Shown: piece by piece, positions 1 through 11,070 of the stretch
How positions within the stretch are numbered: the stretch's first letter is position 1
How the letters are laid out: each line of letters opens with the position of its first letter
Position numbers and translations under genes: made by a program
Notes under the pieces: model-generated
Told to the model about the DNA's origin: nothing
The model's database searches: none
Seen by the model: only the letters and a program-made list of their open reading frames with translations
DNA from: Rhineura floridana
Lineage: Eukaryota > Chordata > Lepidosauria > Squamata > Rhineuridae
Direction of reading: 5' to 3'
Length of the DNA: 64,000 bases
Assembly (NCBI RefSeq): GCF_030035675.1
Contig: NC_084499.1
Span: forward strand, 18,994,739-19,058,738

Positions 1-57
1 CTGGATTTGAACCTAGGACCTTCTGCCTGCAAAGCTACTGAGCTGCAGCCCTTCCAT
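1..57 (-). repeat. tRNA-Ala-like SINE head (partial)
   Basis: The reverse complement carries the tRNA-like promoter part of a SINE, with an A-box-like CAGCTCAGTAG and a B-box-like GGTTCAAATCC. The rest lies left of the window. The same family recurs at many places here. Confidence 0.7.
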
Positions 58-123
58 CAAAGAGCACCCACGCATACATAGGCAAAGAGGCATGGAGTCC
101 AGAGCCGAAAGGAGCCTGCTTGA

Positions 124-225
124 GAGCTTCCCAGAGGCCTCTGGTTGGCCACCGTGAGAACACGACACCAGACTAGATGGGCCACTAGCCTGATCTGGCA
201 GGGCTTTCCTTACATTCTTAGCTAC
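124..225 (-). repeat. 'R3' interspersed repeat fragment
   Basis: The minus strand matches part of a family found repeatedly in this window, whose hallmark is 'gatcaggccagtggcccat' followed by 'ctagtccagcatcctgttct'. The fullest copy is at about 38225-38720. I cannot assign the family to a class; it looks like a short retroposon. Confidence 0.6.
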
Positions 226-1424
226 TCAGCCACTGTGAGGCCCAGATGGTGGGCTAGATCCAAGCAGTGTTCTTCGGATGCTCACTGGACGCCGTGCACA
301 TGCCCCTTTTTGTCTTCACAGACCTCACGTGTGGCGCATCTGCCCTTGACAGAGGCGCATGGGGGACACCCCAACGGGATGGAGGAGGAAAACTTTTACA
401 AGCCTCTCTTTCTAAACCAGCCTGTGGCAGCCAACCTGGGAAAAAGTAGGTTGCAGGCCTGAGAAAAAGAGGGTTAAATGGTGTCCACCGCACTCCATAA
501 GGCAATTTGTCACGCTGTTTAAAGTGATCCGCATTCATTCAAGGCGCTTGGAAAGAGAACCACTAATTCTAAATTCATTAGCCTTAGGAGAATGCTGTTG
601 CCCGTTCAAGGCAGGCCTTGAATGCCCTCAGAAGCTTGTTTTAAAAGGCCCAGGAATTTCTCCGCACAAAATGGGGGAGGATTAGCTGGTTGACATCCCC
701 TGAAAGGCGACAGAATGAGAGTTTTCATGGCAAATTAAGAAAGGAACAGTAATCTTCCAGGGGCGGAACGGGGAGTCACAGAGGTGCCCGGGGAGGAAAG
801 AGATGGTCCCAGGGCTGATGAATGAGGACTAAGAACTTGAGACGTTTTAAAGAAAAGAAAAATGTGCGCCCAGCACCATCGCCCCTGCAAAAAAGTCCCC
901 TTCTTCTCCCTCTCTCTCACCCTCCTTGCCCTTTTTAAGTTCTTGGTTTAAGTGGGAACTTTCTCCCCACCCCACCCCAGGTCAGGCCCAAGTTAACTAA
1001 ATGAATTTAAAATATCTCTTTCATCAGTCAACTGCTATTACATGCTTAATAAGACTTTAAATGCCGGAGGCTTTCAAAAGGCTTACGGGGGGGGGGGGGG
1101 CGAAAAGGAAAATCGAGGGAAAGGAATGGGGAAGTCAGAAACAGGGGGATGATTTAAATAATAATCTTTTTTTTTTTACAAAAAAAATAAGGCTGTGGGA
1201 AGGAGGTCAGACTATGTGTAGTTACACATCCAAAGGTGAGAGAGCAGACAAGCCAAAGGGCCGGGTGGTGGGCAGATTTAGGATGGGGTCTTGTGGATTT
1301 TTAGGGAGGATGGAGGGAGTGGGGGCTGAAGTATTTATTTTGCTTTGGGAGGGGGGCACAGAGGTGTTCTTGGACCCACTTTCTCTTTTTCTTTCAAGGT
1401 ATTTTATTCCAAGTATCTCCCAGG

Positions 1425-1612
1425 ACATAGGAGGCATACCCAGTCAGACCATTGGTCGGTCCAGCTCAGTGTTGTCTGCATTGACTGGCAGCGGCTCTCA
1501 CAGTTTCAGGCCAGAAGTCCCTCCCAGCCCTACCTGGAGATGCCTGCGGGGATTGAACCAGGAACCTTTTGCATGCCAAGCAGGCGCTCTGCCACTGAAC
1601 GACCGCCCCTCA
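1425..1612 (-). repeat. tRNA-Ala-derived SINE, near full length
   Basis: Read on the minus strand this has a tRNA-Ala(TGC)-like head: A box, TTTTGCATGCC in the anticodon region, and B box GGTTCAATCCC. A body follows containing 'gactggcagcggctctcaca' in plus-strand sense. The tail resembles 'accattggtctgactgggta'. It lies in PRDM12 intron 1. Confidence 0.8.
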
Positions 1613-1640
1613 TCTAAAATAAACTAAGACTCAAGTCCTC

Positions 1641-1737
1641 ATGATTCTGACTAGAAGACAGAATCTGGGAAGGACTGAACCTGGGACCTTCAGCATGCAA
1701 GGTACACGCTCTGCCACTGAGCTATGGCCCCTTCCTG
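1641..1737 (-). repeat. tRNA-Ala-derived SINE head
   Basis: This is the tRNA-like head only, on the minus strand (CATAGCTCAGTGG ... GCATGCTGAAGGTCCCAGG). It sits 28 bp from the previous copy, in the same orientation. Confidence 0.7.
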
Positions 1738-2611
1738 TTATTTCTGGGGTTGCAGAGAGCCACCGAAGACAAACGCTGCGGATCTTCTGCCCCCCTCCGC
1801 GCAAAATCTGCTGTGCGCATTTGCGGGGCTGGCCGAGGGGAAACAGAAGGTTGCTCCTGAAGAGCCAAGAGGGGTGGAGAGGCAAATATGGTGTTTGAGA
1901 AGTCCTGCGCGCCTTTGCAGTTAGAAAAGCGCCCCCTGAGAAACGCACCGGTGGTGTGCCAGAGAATAAAGAAAGATAATCCCCCCCAGCAAGACACAAG
2001 CGCGTTATTTGCATCCTGCCCGTTTTATGGGTATTTCCCGGGATCCCAGCTAGATGGGCTGGAGAGACGGGGCCAACCTGCGCAAGACCCCCTCGGATCC
2101 CTTCTAGACAAGCGCGAGTTTGACCCAGCCGGCTGTCTTCGGGAGCCCATCTCCGTCGGGGGCTCACCTGGCCTGTCTTCCTCGGAAGATATTTTCTTCT
2201 CCCCTCCCTCCCCCCTCCACAAGGCAATCGCAAAAGTGTGCCTTGAAGTTCGGCAGGATCGCGCCCGGGAACGCACCCAGCTCCCTCGCAGACGGAAGAC
2301 TCGATGGCCAAGGATGCTCTCTCCACCCTGCGCCTTTCCCGGGAAGCGAGCCCCATAGAGCCTAGCCGACCTTGCTGCCCAGCGGACGGGAGCCGATTTG
2401 CAACCCTCGCCCCACTTCCCCGGCAGGGAGCCTCGTGGGGCTCAGCAGCGCTGCCTCCCCAGCAGGCGCCGTCAGGCAGCCAGTTTCACCCCCACTCCAT
2501 GGAGAGCAAACCCCACGGAATACAAGTGGAGTTCCTTCGGCGTTCAACTCTGCGTCCCCCACGCGTCCTCACCCTAGCCGCCAGGAGGTCTCCCAGGGTT
2601 AAGGGACTCAC

Positions 2612-2867
2612 CTCCAGAGAAAGACTGGGCCAGCACCTCCGCCGTGAAGGCAGTTTTGGGGTTGGGGTTGGGGTTGCCGTGGCCGCCGCCGCCGCCGCCC
2701 CCTCCGGCTTTTTCCTCGAAGAGCTGCTCGCCCAGAACGTTCCTCCACCGGCCGTAGAGGAAGCTGTGCAGGATATCCGAGGTGATGACCTCGGCCAGGG
2801 AGAGGCCCGGCCCCTTCAAGCCGCCCTTGAGGACCAGGGCTTCAGCCGGAAGGACGGAGCCCATCAT
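2612..2867 (-). CDS. PRDM12: PRDM12 exon 1 (PR domain zinc finger protein 12, N-terminus)
   Basis: The start codon is at 2867-2865. The exon encodes 85 residues plus one base, then a GTGAGT donor. The translation opens [14 protein letters not shown] and contains [20 protein letters not shown] and [15 protein letters not shown], which are diagnostic of PRDM12 ahead of its PR (SET-like) domain. PRDM12 is a nuclear epigenetic regulator of nociceptive sensory neuron and V1 interneuron development; the PR domain and three zinc fingers would lie left of the window. Between EQLFEEK and KTAFT this copy has a Gly8 run and an Asn-Pro-Asn-Pro-Asn-Pro stretch where the remembered mammalian protein has only a short SHHASP-like linker. 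The start is chosen from the family N-terminus. The next gene in transcription order upstream is FUBP3, as in human 9q34. Confidence 0.95.
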
Positions 2868-3003
2868 CGACGGAGCGGGCGGGCGCCTGCCCCCGAGGGA
2901 GAGCGCAAGAAAATGGGGTTCGGCAGGTGTATAACCGAGGAAGATTGGAGGAGCGGGGGGGGGGAGAAATCCTGGGCGGCTGGCTCAAATTTGGGGGTGG
3001 GGG

Positions 3004-3040
<37 letters not shown>

Positions 3041-3109
3041 CAGTTCAAGCCTGTCTCTGGTCTAAGGCGGAGAGCCCCAAGTTTGGGCTCGCGTGGCGAG
3101 TGGCGGAGT
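2868..3109 (-). other. PRDM12: PRDM12 5'UTR (predicted)
   Basis: This is the leader between the predicted start site (about 30 bp below the TATA box) and the ATG. It includes a (CT)n tract on the transcribed strand, seen as (GA)n at about 3006-3036. The 5' end is inferred, not observed. Confidence 0.5.
3006..3036. repeat. (GA)n microsatellite
   Basis: About 15 uninterrupted AG units lie inside the predicted PRDM12 leader. On the transcribed strand this is a CU tract. Confidence 0.9.
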
Positions 3110-3133
3110 CCACTCGGCCAGATCCTGGAGACT

Positions 3134-3167
3134 GGTATATATGCGCTCCAGTGACCTCTCTAATTGG
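3134..3167 (-). promoter_or_regulatory. PRDM12: PRDM12 core promoter: TATA and CCAAT
   Basis: On the minus strand CATATATACC (3143-3134) is a good TATA box. CCAAT within AACCAATTAGAG (3167-3163) lies about 26 bp upstream and overlaps a homeodomain-type CAATTAG. Start-site placement near 3109 follows from the TATA spacing. Confidence 0.6.
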
Positions 3168-3191
3168 TTATTAATGACCCCCTCCCTCCCC

Positions 3192-3199
3192 TGACGTCG
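3192..3199. promoter_or_regulatory. CRE-like site
   Basis: TGACGTCG, a one-mismatch CRE, lies about 55 bp upstream of the predicted TATA box of PRDM12. A CAGCTG E-box lies slightly further upstream, near 3272. Function is inferred. Confidence 0.35.
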
Positions 3200-5808
3200 C
3201 AAGAGAGACTTGATCCACCAGAAGGAAGCAAACCGAGGGGGGGACCCCTCCTTCTTTAAGAGGGGTGGGGGCAGCTGATATACAGAGAAAGGCAGACGGG
3301 GGTAGAGAGAGAGAGGCGGAGAGTTTGCCTCTCCGAGCCCACCCTGAGCCCACCAATGGTGACACGGAGAGGGAGGGAGGGGGGGAGGGAGGGGGTTACC
3401 TCCCCCCGCCACCTGCTATTTCCGAAGGCGCTTTGCAAAAACCTTGCCAGCGTCTTTCCATCCACTCGAGGAAAGGGGGCAGCGGAGGAACGGAGGGGTT
3501 GGGAAAGTGAGGAAACGATCCTGGCGCGTCCAGATCCTAGAGCACTTCGCAAGGCCAGGGCCATCTCTTCCGCACACGCACACACCATCTCGGATTGGAA
3601 ATGGGGGGGGGATGGAGCGAACGAGAGGATGCGGATATGGGGCTCGGGTGAAGTGGGTCGGGGAGGCAGCGTGGAGTGGCAGGGCGTGGGCGACGGGCTG
3701 GCGATCCCGCGCGGTGCGCCGGCAAGGAAGGCGCTTGGGACCAGGCGTGAAACTGACTTGCGCAATTGACCAAGCCGGCCGCGCCTTTGGAAACGGCCTA
3801 AGAGGGGGGGCGCAGATCAGAGGGAGGGGGGTCGCCCTTCCTCTCCAATGATTTTTCCGAATCCTTAGGGAGGGGGGAATAAAGATATATACTTCACCTC
3901 CACCAGCCACGCCTCAAACGCCTCTCACCGCAGCCTCCAAATCTGGACACGCAACCCCGTCTAATTCTCTCCCCACAGTGCCAAAAAACCCCGCAGGTCC
4001 GGACAGCTCTGAGCACCCCTGCAAATGCTCGAGTCTCTCCCGGAAAAGAAATTCCCTCCTGAAGTAGCGGCTGTACGTCGGAGGAAAGAAATACGTTCGG
4101 TGAAACACGACGTGCATTTCTCTAGGCATTTGGCATTTTTTCTTCCAGACCGACTGAACTGGCGCTCTGAGCTATCCAGACGAGTTAAAAGAGTTTCTGC
4201 TGGGAATGTGTACGCGGTGCGGGGAGGAGAAGAGGCCAGCGCCTTGCTTCAGAGCGCTCGTGGTTTGGGTTTTAAATCCCTTGCACCCGAAAGCATCCCA
4301 TCGCCAGGCATAGTAGCGGGTCGTTTGGGGCCAGAGACGAGAGCGCCCTATAAAGATAGATCCCGGAGCTGTTTGCCCCCTAGGAAACTCGGGGGCGCAC
4401 AGTGTGCAAAGAGCTTTGATAGGATCAGAGTGAAGGATTGGGGCGGGGGGGGGGAGCGAGCGAGAAATCGGATTCAGGAGTTATCTTAAGCGGAGAAATG
4501 CAGGGGGGGTTCTCGCAAGCGCCGCCGCTCGATCGGATCGCGCCGGAGGGACCCCGAACGAAGGCTGGTCGACAGGGACACTGCTCCGAACCGTTGCAGA
4601 CGGAAGCAGCCGGCACCGAAACGTCTCCGTCCCAAATACAAAACTCGACCTGGCTGAAACGACCAAACGTCCCGGGGAAATGGTACGCTGGGTTTTCAAT
4701 TTTAAATCTCTCTCTCTCACACACACAACTCACACAGGCGTTTTTCGTTTTAGACAGGACAGGAAAAGATGTTGCAAAGTTCCGCGGGGGTGATCAGAAA
4801 CTGACTGAAGGATGCGTCTCTTTAAAGGAGAGACAAGGCAAAACAAAAAACAAGAAACCTGGAGCCTGCCTCTCTTTTTGTCTACATAACCTTCCCCCCC
4901 TTCAGTCCGGAGTGGAACTGGATTGCACAGAGAAAAAGAGAAACCATTTGTTTTATCGCACATTTCAGACCCGAAATGGTTCAGGTGTGTTTGTGTGCCT
5001 GTTTTTCCTACGATAAAAGACAAAAAAGATGATGATATTGATGACACGATCATGGTGACACCTGACGGTGACAGGTACAGGTCGTTTCCGCTTCGGCGCC
5101 GATTTGCTCGCTCCGAACCAGTTTTTTAAAAAAGCCCTTTCAAATCCGTTTAAGGGGCTGCTATAATTCAGCGGCCAGGCGGGCGTCGATTTTCTTTTTT
5201 TAAAACCCTGGCCAAAACAAAAAACAAAAAAACCCCACCCCACCATCGACCCTAATAAAGCTCTGAGAGAGAATTGCAAGAGGCGTGCTTTTAAATTTAA
5301 GGCCACGATGGTTTTGGAGGAGGGCGGGGGTAGCCGAAAGGCCCACTTCAGAAGCGAGGAAGCATTGACTGACGTGTAAAAAGAAAACAAACAGTCAGAC
5401 ACATTTTCCCTTTTATCTTATTTTCCCCTCCCCCGCAACCCACCAACAGAAGCCGATTCTAGGGGCGGCATCGCGCGCCGAAAAACACAGCCCTGCGGGA
5501 ATCGCGGGTCCCCCCCTTTAACAAAAAGGCAGAGAGGTTTGCTCGGAAGCAAGACGCAAAGGGGGTCTCTCCCGAGGGACATCGTCGGGTTGCAGGCTGC
5601 TGGAGCCTTCAGGCTTTCTGCGAGGATGGATCCCGATTTGTAAATCTCGACGAAAGAAACCCAGACTTTCCATTATTATTATTATCTGCAACAAATACAA
5701 CCGCAGAAATGGGTTAGAAGCAATACCTTGAACTCGTTTTTTGTTGTGGGGGCAAGTTTGCCAACAGTTGCCACACATACACGTGTGTGTGTCAGAAGCA
5801 GATCTATG

Positions 5809-6140
5809 CGGTAGCGCAGGGCCAAACTCAGACGTGCAGGGTCCCTTCAGGACTGTCGTGCCACCCCCCACAGCCACGCCCCCTTCTAAGGTGATGCCAT
5901 AAACATGAGCTTTCCGTCTTTTCCTTTGTCTGTCCAGCAATGAATGCAGGATGAGGACAGGTATGTCTTTTTGGGGTTCAAAAAGAGGAATGCAAAGATA
6001 GCCACTGAGAAGAGTCTTCTGGAAGCTGACATGCTCCCCTTTCGTGCTGATTGGCTCATAGGACGCTAGGGACACAGGGACCCTCCCCCCCAAAAAGCAA
6101 TGGGGTCTGGGATTCCCGCTCCTGCACGACTACACCCCTG
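5809..6140 (+). mobile_element. 'hAT-S' nonautonomous hAT element with 8-bp duplication
   Basis: Member of a family whose left end reads CAGTNGTGTAGTGGCAAATTC and right end CTACACCCCTG. Here the left end is CGGTAGCGCAGGG and the right end CGACTACACCCCTG. It is flanked by GATCTATG (5801-5808) and GATCTACG (6141-6148), a 7/8 target duplication as hAT elements make. It has no transposase. It inserted in the CpG-rich PRDM12 upstream region. Confidence 0.8.
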
Positions 6141-7399
6141 GATCTACGCTGAAGACTTGGAGTCCAAGCAGCGCAGTTTGGGTTCAGCCCTCCTTTGAAA
6201 GACCCCCTCCCCAAATCGTCATTCAACCGTGCCAACATCGCGCGCGCCCCATCCTTGAAAAACAAAAAACCTTAGAGGTAGGGAAAATTTTTTTCTGGCG
6301 CCACTATCCCCAAGAAAACGTTTTATGCCCCAAATAATAACATATTTATAAGGAAAAGCAATTTGTTCTTCCAATAAATGGATGGGCAGGCTGTTGTTTT
6401 AAATATTATAAAGGTGAAGTCAAAAGAAACGAGGCGCGGAGCCTTGTCTGACCTTTTTGTTAGAGCCGGAGACGGATTCTCCAGACCGGTTCATACGGAT
6501 CGTTTGTCCCGCGACGCGCTTCCGCAGACCACCCGGTTGAAAACGAAAACGGGGGAAGGGGGTCTGGAAAAGTGGCGCGTGGACGGGCTTTTTTGGATCG
6601 GCGAGCCGAGCGCTCTGGTCTGCGGCAGTCCCTAGAGACTACGTTAGGCGGCAGCGGAGGCGTGCTTGTTGCATTCACACGTGGGTTCTCCGCTTCGTCA
6701 GAGCTGCGCTCCAAACGGCGGAGCGCAGATCACTCCCGAAGCGACGCGTGTCCGGCAGCAGATTCAGTAATTCGCGCAGTCCAAACATCTCATCTTGAAC
6801 AGGTACTTTTGGCGGCAGAGATTTTCCTGGATATGCAAACCTTTGGCGTGGCGCTAGAGAAGGGAGGACTCTTTACGAAAGGCTGCGTGCTCCCCTGAAT
6901 GAATAACAACCCATTCTATATCTGTCGTCTGCCTCTCACCCGGAATGCGGTCCCGAGGCGGATGACAGCGATTTGAAAATACAAAGCAGCCAAAAAACGA
7001 GACAGAAATTTAAAAAACGCGAAAACGGAAGGAATAACCGCACACAAGCAAATCCTTCAAATCGAATTTAGCCAAATGCTTGCACAAAAAGATTTACCCC
7101 TCTGCCTTTCATATCACACGCGTTTCGTGGGAAAGTTTCGCGGGGAGCTCTGATTGTGGGGGAAAGCCTTTCCCGGTTGTTTATTATTATTTAATAATAG
7201 TAAAGTTATATTTCGCGGCTGGTTAAAGGAAAGTTTGTCGTGAACCCCATGGCGCTTGATCCGTGCATAGACTTGCTTCGGGGGCTCGGGGATCCCTCCC
7301 CGGCGGAACGCAGGCGCCCGACGCGTGTGAAGCTCTCTCTGGGCGCTCTGCAGAGGACGGAGCTCCTCCTGTCGGCTCAAGGTCTAAGCGGCAAAAGCA

Positions 7400-7892
7400 C
7401 TGACACTTCCAGCGAGCTGCCAGCAGCTGGGCGTTTCAGGCAGGGGTTGGATGCCCGGGGAAGTTTGCAGATCACCCAGAGGCCGCAATTCAACAGGGCT
7501 GCTCAAGGGGGCATTTGCAGGAAAGCAGCAGTGGTTTGAGGGGGGTTACTAGGCACTTGAAAGATTCGGGCAATCGACATCCAAAGCCCAGATCATTTGC
7601 AAATGCTCGCTTTAAAGGTACAGAAGGAAATATAGAATTTAAATGTCTCCAAAAAGGAGTCAAACTTCCCATCCAAATCAGCCCAGATAATGATCAGATT
7701 GCTTCACCTATCAGATGAAGTCTTTCCATTTATTTGCATCCTACCTCAAATCACCCCTCCAGAAAGTTCTTTTTCTATTCGTTTCCCCCAGTTAATCCCA
7801 CAACAGATGCTACTCCACATCAATCCAACTGCCCCTCAGTTACTCCTGTTTGCTACCCCCAAATCACCCCTAGATAAAGTCTTCTGAATTTT
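7400..7892. other. Unassigned single-copy stretch
   Basis: The first part is the edge of the CpG-rich domain. From about 7610 the base composition turns AT-rich. I recognise no gene or repeat. Confidence 0.5.
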
Positions 7893-8276
7893 CCACGAGG
7901 CTGCTGTTCAGAAGTGCAGGATCCCTTCATGTTAGTTACAGGCACACCCACTCGCCCCTTTTTTGCTGTGGGGTTGAGAATGAGATCCTTGTTAATGAGA
8001 GCCTTGTCCCACAGCAATAGGAGCCACTCAGCATGAAAAGGGAGACTGTTAGCTGCTGAGAAGAGTCTTCTCTGTGGCTGACTCACCTCCTTTCACTTCG
8101 ATTGGCTCTAATCAACAGAAAAGGGCAAGGAAGCAAGTTAGAAGACTCTTCTCAGTGGCTAGCACCCTCCCCTTTCATGCTGATTGGCTCATACAATGCT
8201 GGAGACACAGGGACCCTGCTTGTTAAAAAGTAAGGGGTCTAAGACCCCCCCAAACCCCCAGAACACTACACGCTTG
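7893..8276 (+). mobile_element. hAT-S element, left end eroded
   Basis: This contains the family body: 'ttcagaagtgcagg' near the left end, 'gaagagtcttctc' in the middle, a second diverged module starting 'agaagactcttctcagtggc', and a right end CACTACACGCTTG. The left border is approximate. Confidence 0.75.
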
Positions 8277-8394
8277 CTTCCAAAATGAACTTAAACAATT
8301 AAACTCTGGAAGTCGCTCCCATAAAAGATCCAGTGACAGCCAGCAACTCGAATGGCTTGAAAAGAGGTTTAGGCAAATTCGTGGAGGATAAGGC

Positions 8395-8570
8395 TAGTAT
8401 CAATGGCTACCAGCCACGATGGCTCTGCTGTCCCTCCACTGTCGGAGACAGTATGCCTTGGGGGGTTCCCTAAGGAGGCATCTGGTTGACTACTGCGAGG
8501 ACAGGAGGCTGGACTAGATGGGCCGCTGGCCTGATCCACCAGCCAGCCTCTTCCGATGTTTGTCATGTTG
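8395..8570 (-). repeat. R3 repeat fragment
   Basis: The minus strand reads 'tggatcaggccagcggccca' followed by 'tctagtccagcctcctgtcc', as in the other R3 copies. Confidence 0.65.
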
Positions 8571-8576
8571 TGCTGT

Positions 8577-9499
8577 GTGTAATTGTGTGCTTAATTTCGT
8601 TTAAAGCAACACCACAGCAGCAGAGTAACAGCAGATGATGAAATGCGAGTGTGCCAGCATGTGCATGCGTTTGCCTGAGAAAGCAGGCTTTTACCCTGCA
8701 TCAGCATCACTGAGACTGGAGACTTAGTAAAATAAGAAAAGCTACTTTATATATAGAAATACATAGTAGATAGAAAAGCAAACCTAGTTCTAACTAACTA
8801 GTTAAGTTGGAGGCATAACGCCCAGGTGCGGGAGTTAGCCTCATGGTAGGAAAGAAAGCAGGGACAAAGGGATGTCTCCTCTCTCCTGGACAGCAGGAGG
8901 ACAAAGGAGGGCAGAAAGGGCAGGAGGAGGAGGAGGAGCAGGTAAGCTTTCCTAAAGGCATCACAGTCTAGCGACAGAAGGAAGTCAGTCAGAGCATCAC
9001 AGGTAAAAGGTAAACAAAGCCTATCCATCTGGAGGACCCTCGCTCTATCTTCCTTCTGGAGCTTAAACAAAAGAACAAACCAGGAGTTGCTCTTGCCCCA
9101 CTTCCAACACTTCATTTATTCCTCCAGAGTAATTTCCTCCAAATCCATGACCCACCCAGAAACAGGCAGGGCACTTTGAAACAGATTCAGGACCCAGCCT
9201 ACATCAGCCAGCCCTGAGCAATGCTTCCACATGGGACGTTCCTGGTCAAATAGCTGAGATAGGCTATCTCCTGGCACTCACCAATATACCAGCCTGTCTT
9301 ACAACAGGGCATGGAGCCCTTTTTGGCCCACAGGCTGCACGCATGTCATTGATTTTGGCAATCTGCATACCACTGAATTACAGAAGCCTCTACGCAGCAC
9401 ACAAGAGACTCAGTACAATGAAACGAAAAAGGAGTTAAAACACATACATACATGGAGCAAGGGTGGGTGGCCTCCACTCAAAAGACCAAATGGAGACCA
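8577..9499. other. Unassigned intergenic stretch
   Basis: No gene, tRNA or recognisable repeat is seen. A short GGA-repeat run is present near 8920-8940. Confidence 0.5.
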
Positions 9500-9507
9500 G
9501 TCTAACA

Positions 9508-9845
9508 TAGGGTTGCCAGGCTCAGGGCCCGAGACTGATCCTGTATCTTTAGGAGAAGAGAAAGTCAGCCAAGTGCAGGTGTTCTTGCAACGCTGTAATG
9601 GGGAAAACCACAAGGTGGAATTCCCCCTTCCCTCTGCACAACTTTAAGAGATACAGAAGGCCTTGGGGAGGCCGGGCCTGGCAACCAAGAGGTCTTCTGT
9701 ATCATTAAAAGTTGTGCAGGGGGGAGGGATAATTCCACCTTGTGGTTTTTCCCATTACAATGTTGCAAGAACACCTGCACTTGGCTGACTTTCTCTTCTC
9801 CTAAAGATACAGGATCAGTCTCAGGCCCCGAGCCTGGCAACCCTA
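9508..9845. mobile_element. Fold-back hAT-type MITE with perfect 8-bp duplication
   Basis: Almost the whole element is a palindrome. The left arm from TAGGGTTGCCAGGCTC is mirrored by GAGCCTGGCAACCCTA at the right end, with arms of about 155 bp differing at only a few positions and a short centre near 9670-9690. It is flanked by GTCTAACA at 9500-9507 and 9846-9853, an exact 8-bp target duplication. It has no coding capacity. The exact duplication suggests a young or well-preserved insertion. Confidence 0.9.
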
Positions 9846-10229
9846 GTCTAACAGCAAGCACCACAGAAGGGTGTGCTGATGTGCGTTTTACCAAGGTTCC
9901 CTGCTTGCCCTTTAACAGGGACAGTCCAAGTGTGACATGTTTCCTCTGTCCTGCAAAGGAGGTGGGCCCATGTCAACGCCTTCAAGTTGCACCTGCTGAA
10001 CTCTCAAACATTAGCCTTGAGGACAGCAGCGGCTAGATCCAGAAGAACCTCCCAGGCCCCTTGGCTGAAAGATCTGAAACACACCCACCCCAAATCCAGC
10101 AGCTGACAACCTGACCTTCTCCTTCACAGGGATGCTCTGTGCTTGCTTCAGAGAAGTTTGGGTGCATCCTTCTCCCCAGTTCTGGAACAGCTCCCTTGTC
10201 CAAGCTTGGAGTAGACCCTAGAGGAGCTG

Positions 10230-10760
10230 TTGTCCCAGCACTAGCCTGGCTCAGCCTGAAAGCCTATATATAGCAGCTGGGAGTGCTGCCTCTTTCTGGC
10301 TCTCAGCCAGGCCCTGATCCAGGCAGGCACTTACACAGGCTTCCCTCTCCTCTAGAGTAGTCCCATTTATAGGGTGACTTTGTGCAGCTGGTCAGGAACT
10401 TCACCTGTAACCTCTGCTGCTTGCCAATTCCTCTGCTGCAGTGACCTTGGGCCAGTGAAAGCTGGTCGGTTAAGGCGAACGAGGCACTGCTGAACCAAGC
10501 ATATTCTGCCTCCATCACTGCCTGCCTGCCTTCTTACCTACAATCAGTGCAAGGGGGTGGCGCTGCCTGCCAGCATTCTCCTCCTGCTGAGTCCTGCCAT
10601 TGGCCTTGCAGAACTCCACAGGGAAGATGGGAACTAAACTAGAATTAGTTGGCTCTGTCTGTCATTGGCTCTGGCTCCTCCAATCAGTGGCTCTGTCTCC
10701 AAAACCCGTAAGAGTGGTGTTTAAAGGAGCCTTCAAGAATCATCAGTACGGACATGGCTT
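10230..10760 (+). mobile_element. Possible LTR-type element remnant (fossil), unclassified
   Basis: A TATATATA-bearing stretch is followed by GC-rich sequence. A block around 10590-10690 ('ccttgcagaactccacaggg' and following) has a diverged relative at about 32285-32400. Family and exact ends are uncertain. It is clearly an old, degraded piece if it is an LTR element at all. Confidence 0.3.
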
Positions 10761-10984
10761 TTATAAAAGGCAGTCTTCAACAGACGGATTTTCAAAGGCA
10801 TCTGTTGAGGCCTGCTCCATAGAGGGCGTGTGTAGTTCTGCAGGAAGGGGGAGGGTTCACAACCACGGGGCCAGTACTGAAAAGGCCCTGCCTCTTGTAC
10901 CCAATAACTTAATCGATCTTACTGGCACTCATAAAGGCAGCGCCTCCAGTGCAGACTTTAACACAGGGACGGAGAAACTTGTGC

Positions 10985-11070
10985 CCCCCCTCCCATCAGT
11001 CCCAGCCAGAATGATCAGTGATGGGCGCTGTAACCAAGCAACATCTGGAGGGCCACAGGTTCGCTGTCCC
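10985..11070 (+). mobile_element. Palindromic hAT-MITE fragment ('MITE-P')
   Basis: Contains 'aacatctggagggccacagg' and 'cccatcagtcccagccag', marks of the short palindromic family best seen intact at 26728-26859. Confidence 0.5.

Larger units (their letters stand above)
1..2611 (-). other. PRDM12: PRDM12 intron 1 (partial)
   Basis: This stretch follows the exon 1 donor (GTGAGT at 2611-2606) and contains no sequence matching PRDM12 exon 2, so the whole left edge is intron 1. It holds SINE pieces at 1-57, 1425-1612 and 1641-1737, an R3 piece at 124-225 and a G14 run near 1088. From about 1740 it becomes CpG-rich. No other gene is seen. Confidence 0.8.
1900..7400. promoter_or_regulatory. CpG-rich region around PRDM12 start
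   Basis: CpG dinucleotides are frequent from about 1.9 to 5.6 kb and again from about 6.4 to 7.4 kb, far more than elsewhere in the window. The area covers exon 1 and the upstream flank and is almost free of retroposons, apart from one hAT element at 5809-6140. Such CpG-rich domains are typical of developmental regulator genes. The open reading frames in it follow from few stop codons in GC-rich DNA and match no known protein. Confidence 0.6.

Noticed and set aside
1061-1627. 188-codon plus-strand open frame
   Set aside because: It runs through a G homopolymer and an antisense SINE, with no protein-like composition.
2649-2672. Telomere-like GGGGTT repeat
   Set aside because: It is only about three units and lies inside PRDM12 coding sequence as the (Asn-Pro)n codons.
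2304-3065. Long plus-strand open frame across PRDM12 exon 1
   Set aside because: It is the antisense shadow of GC-rich PRDM12 coding and leader sequence, with no family match.
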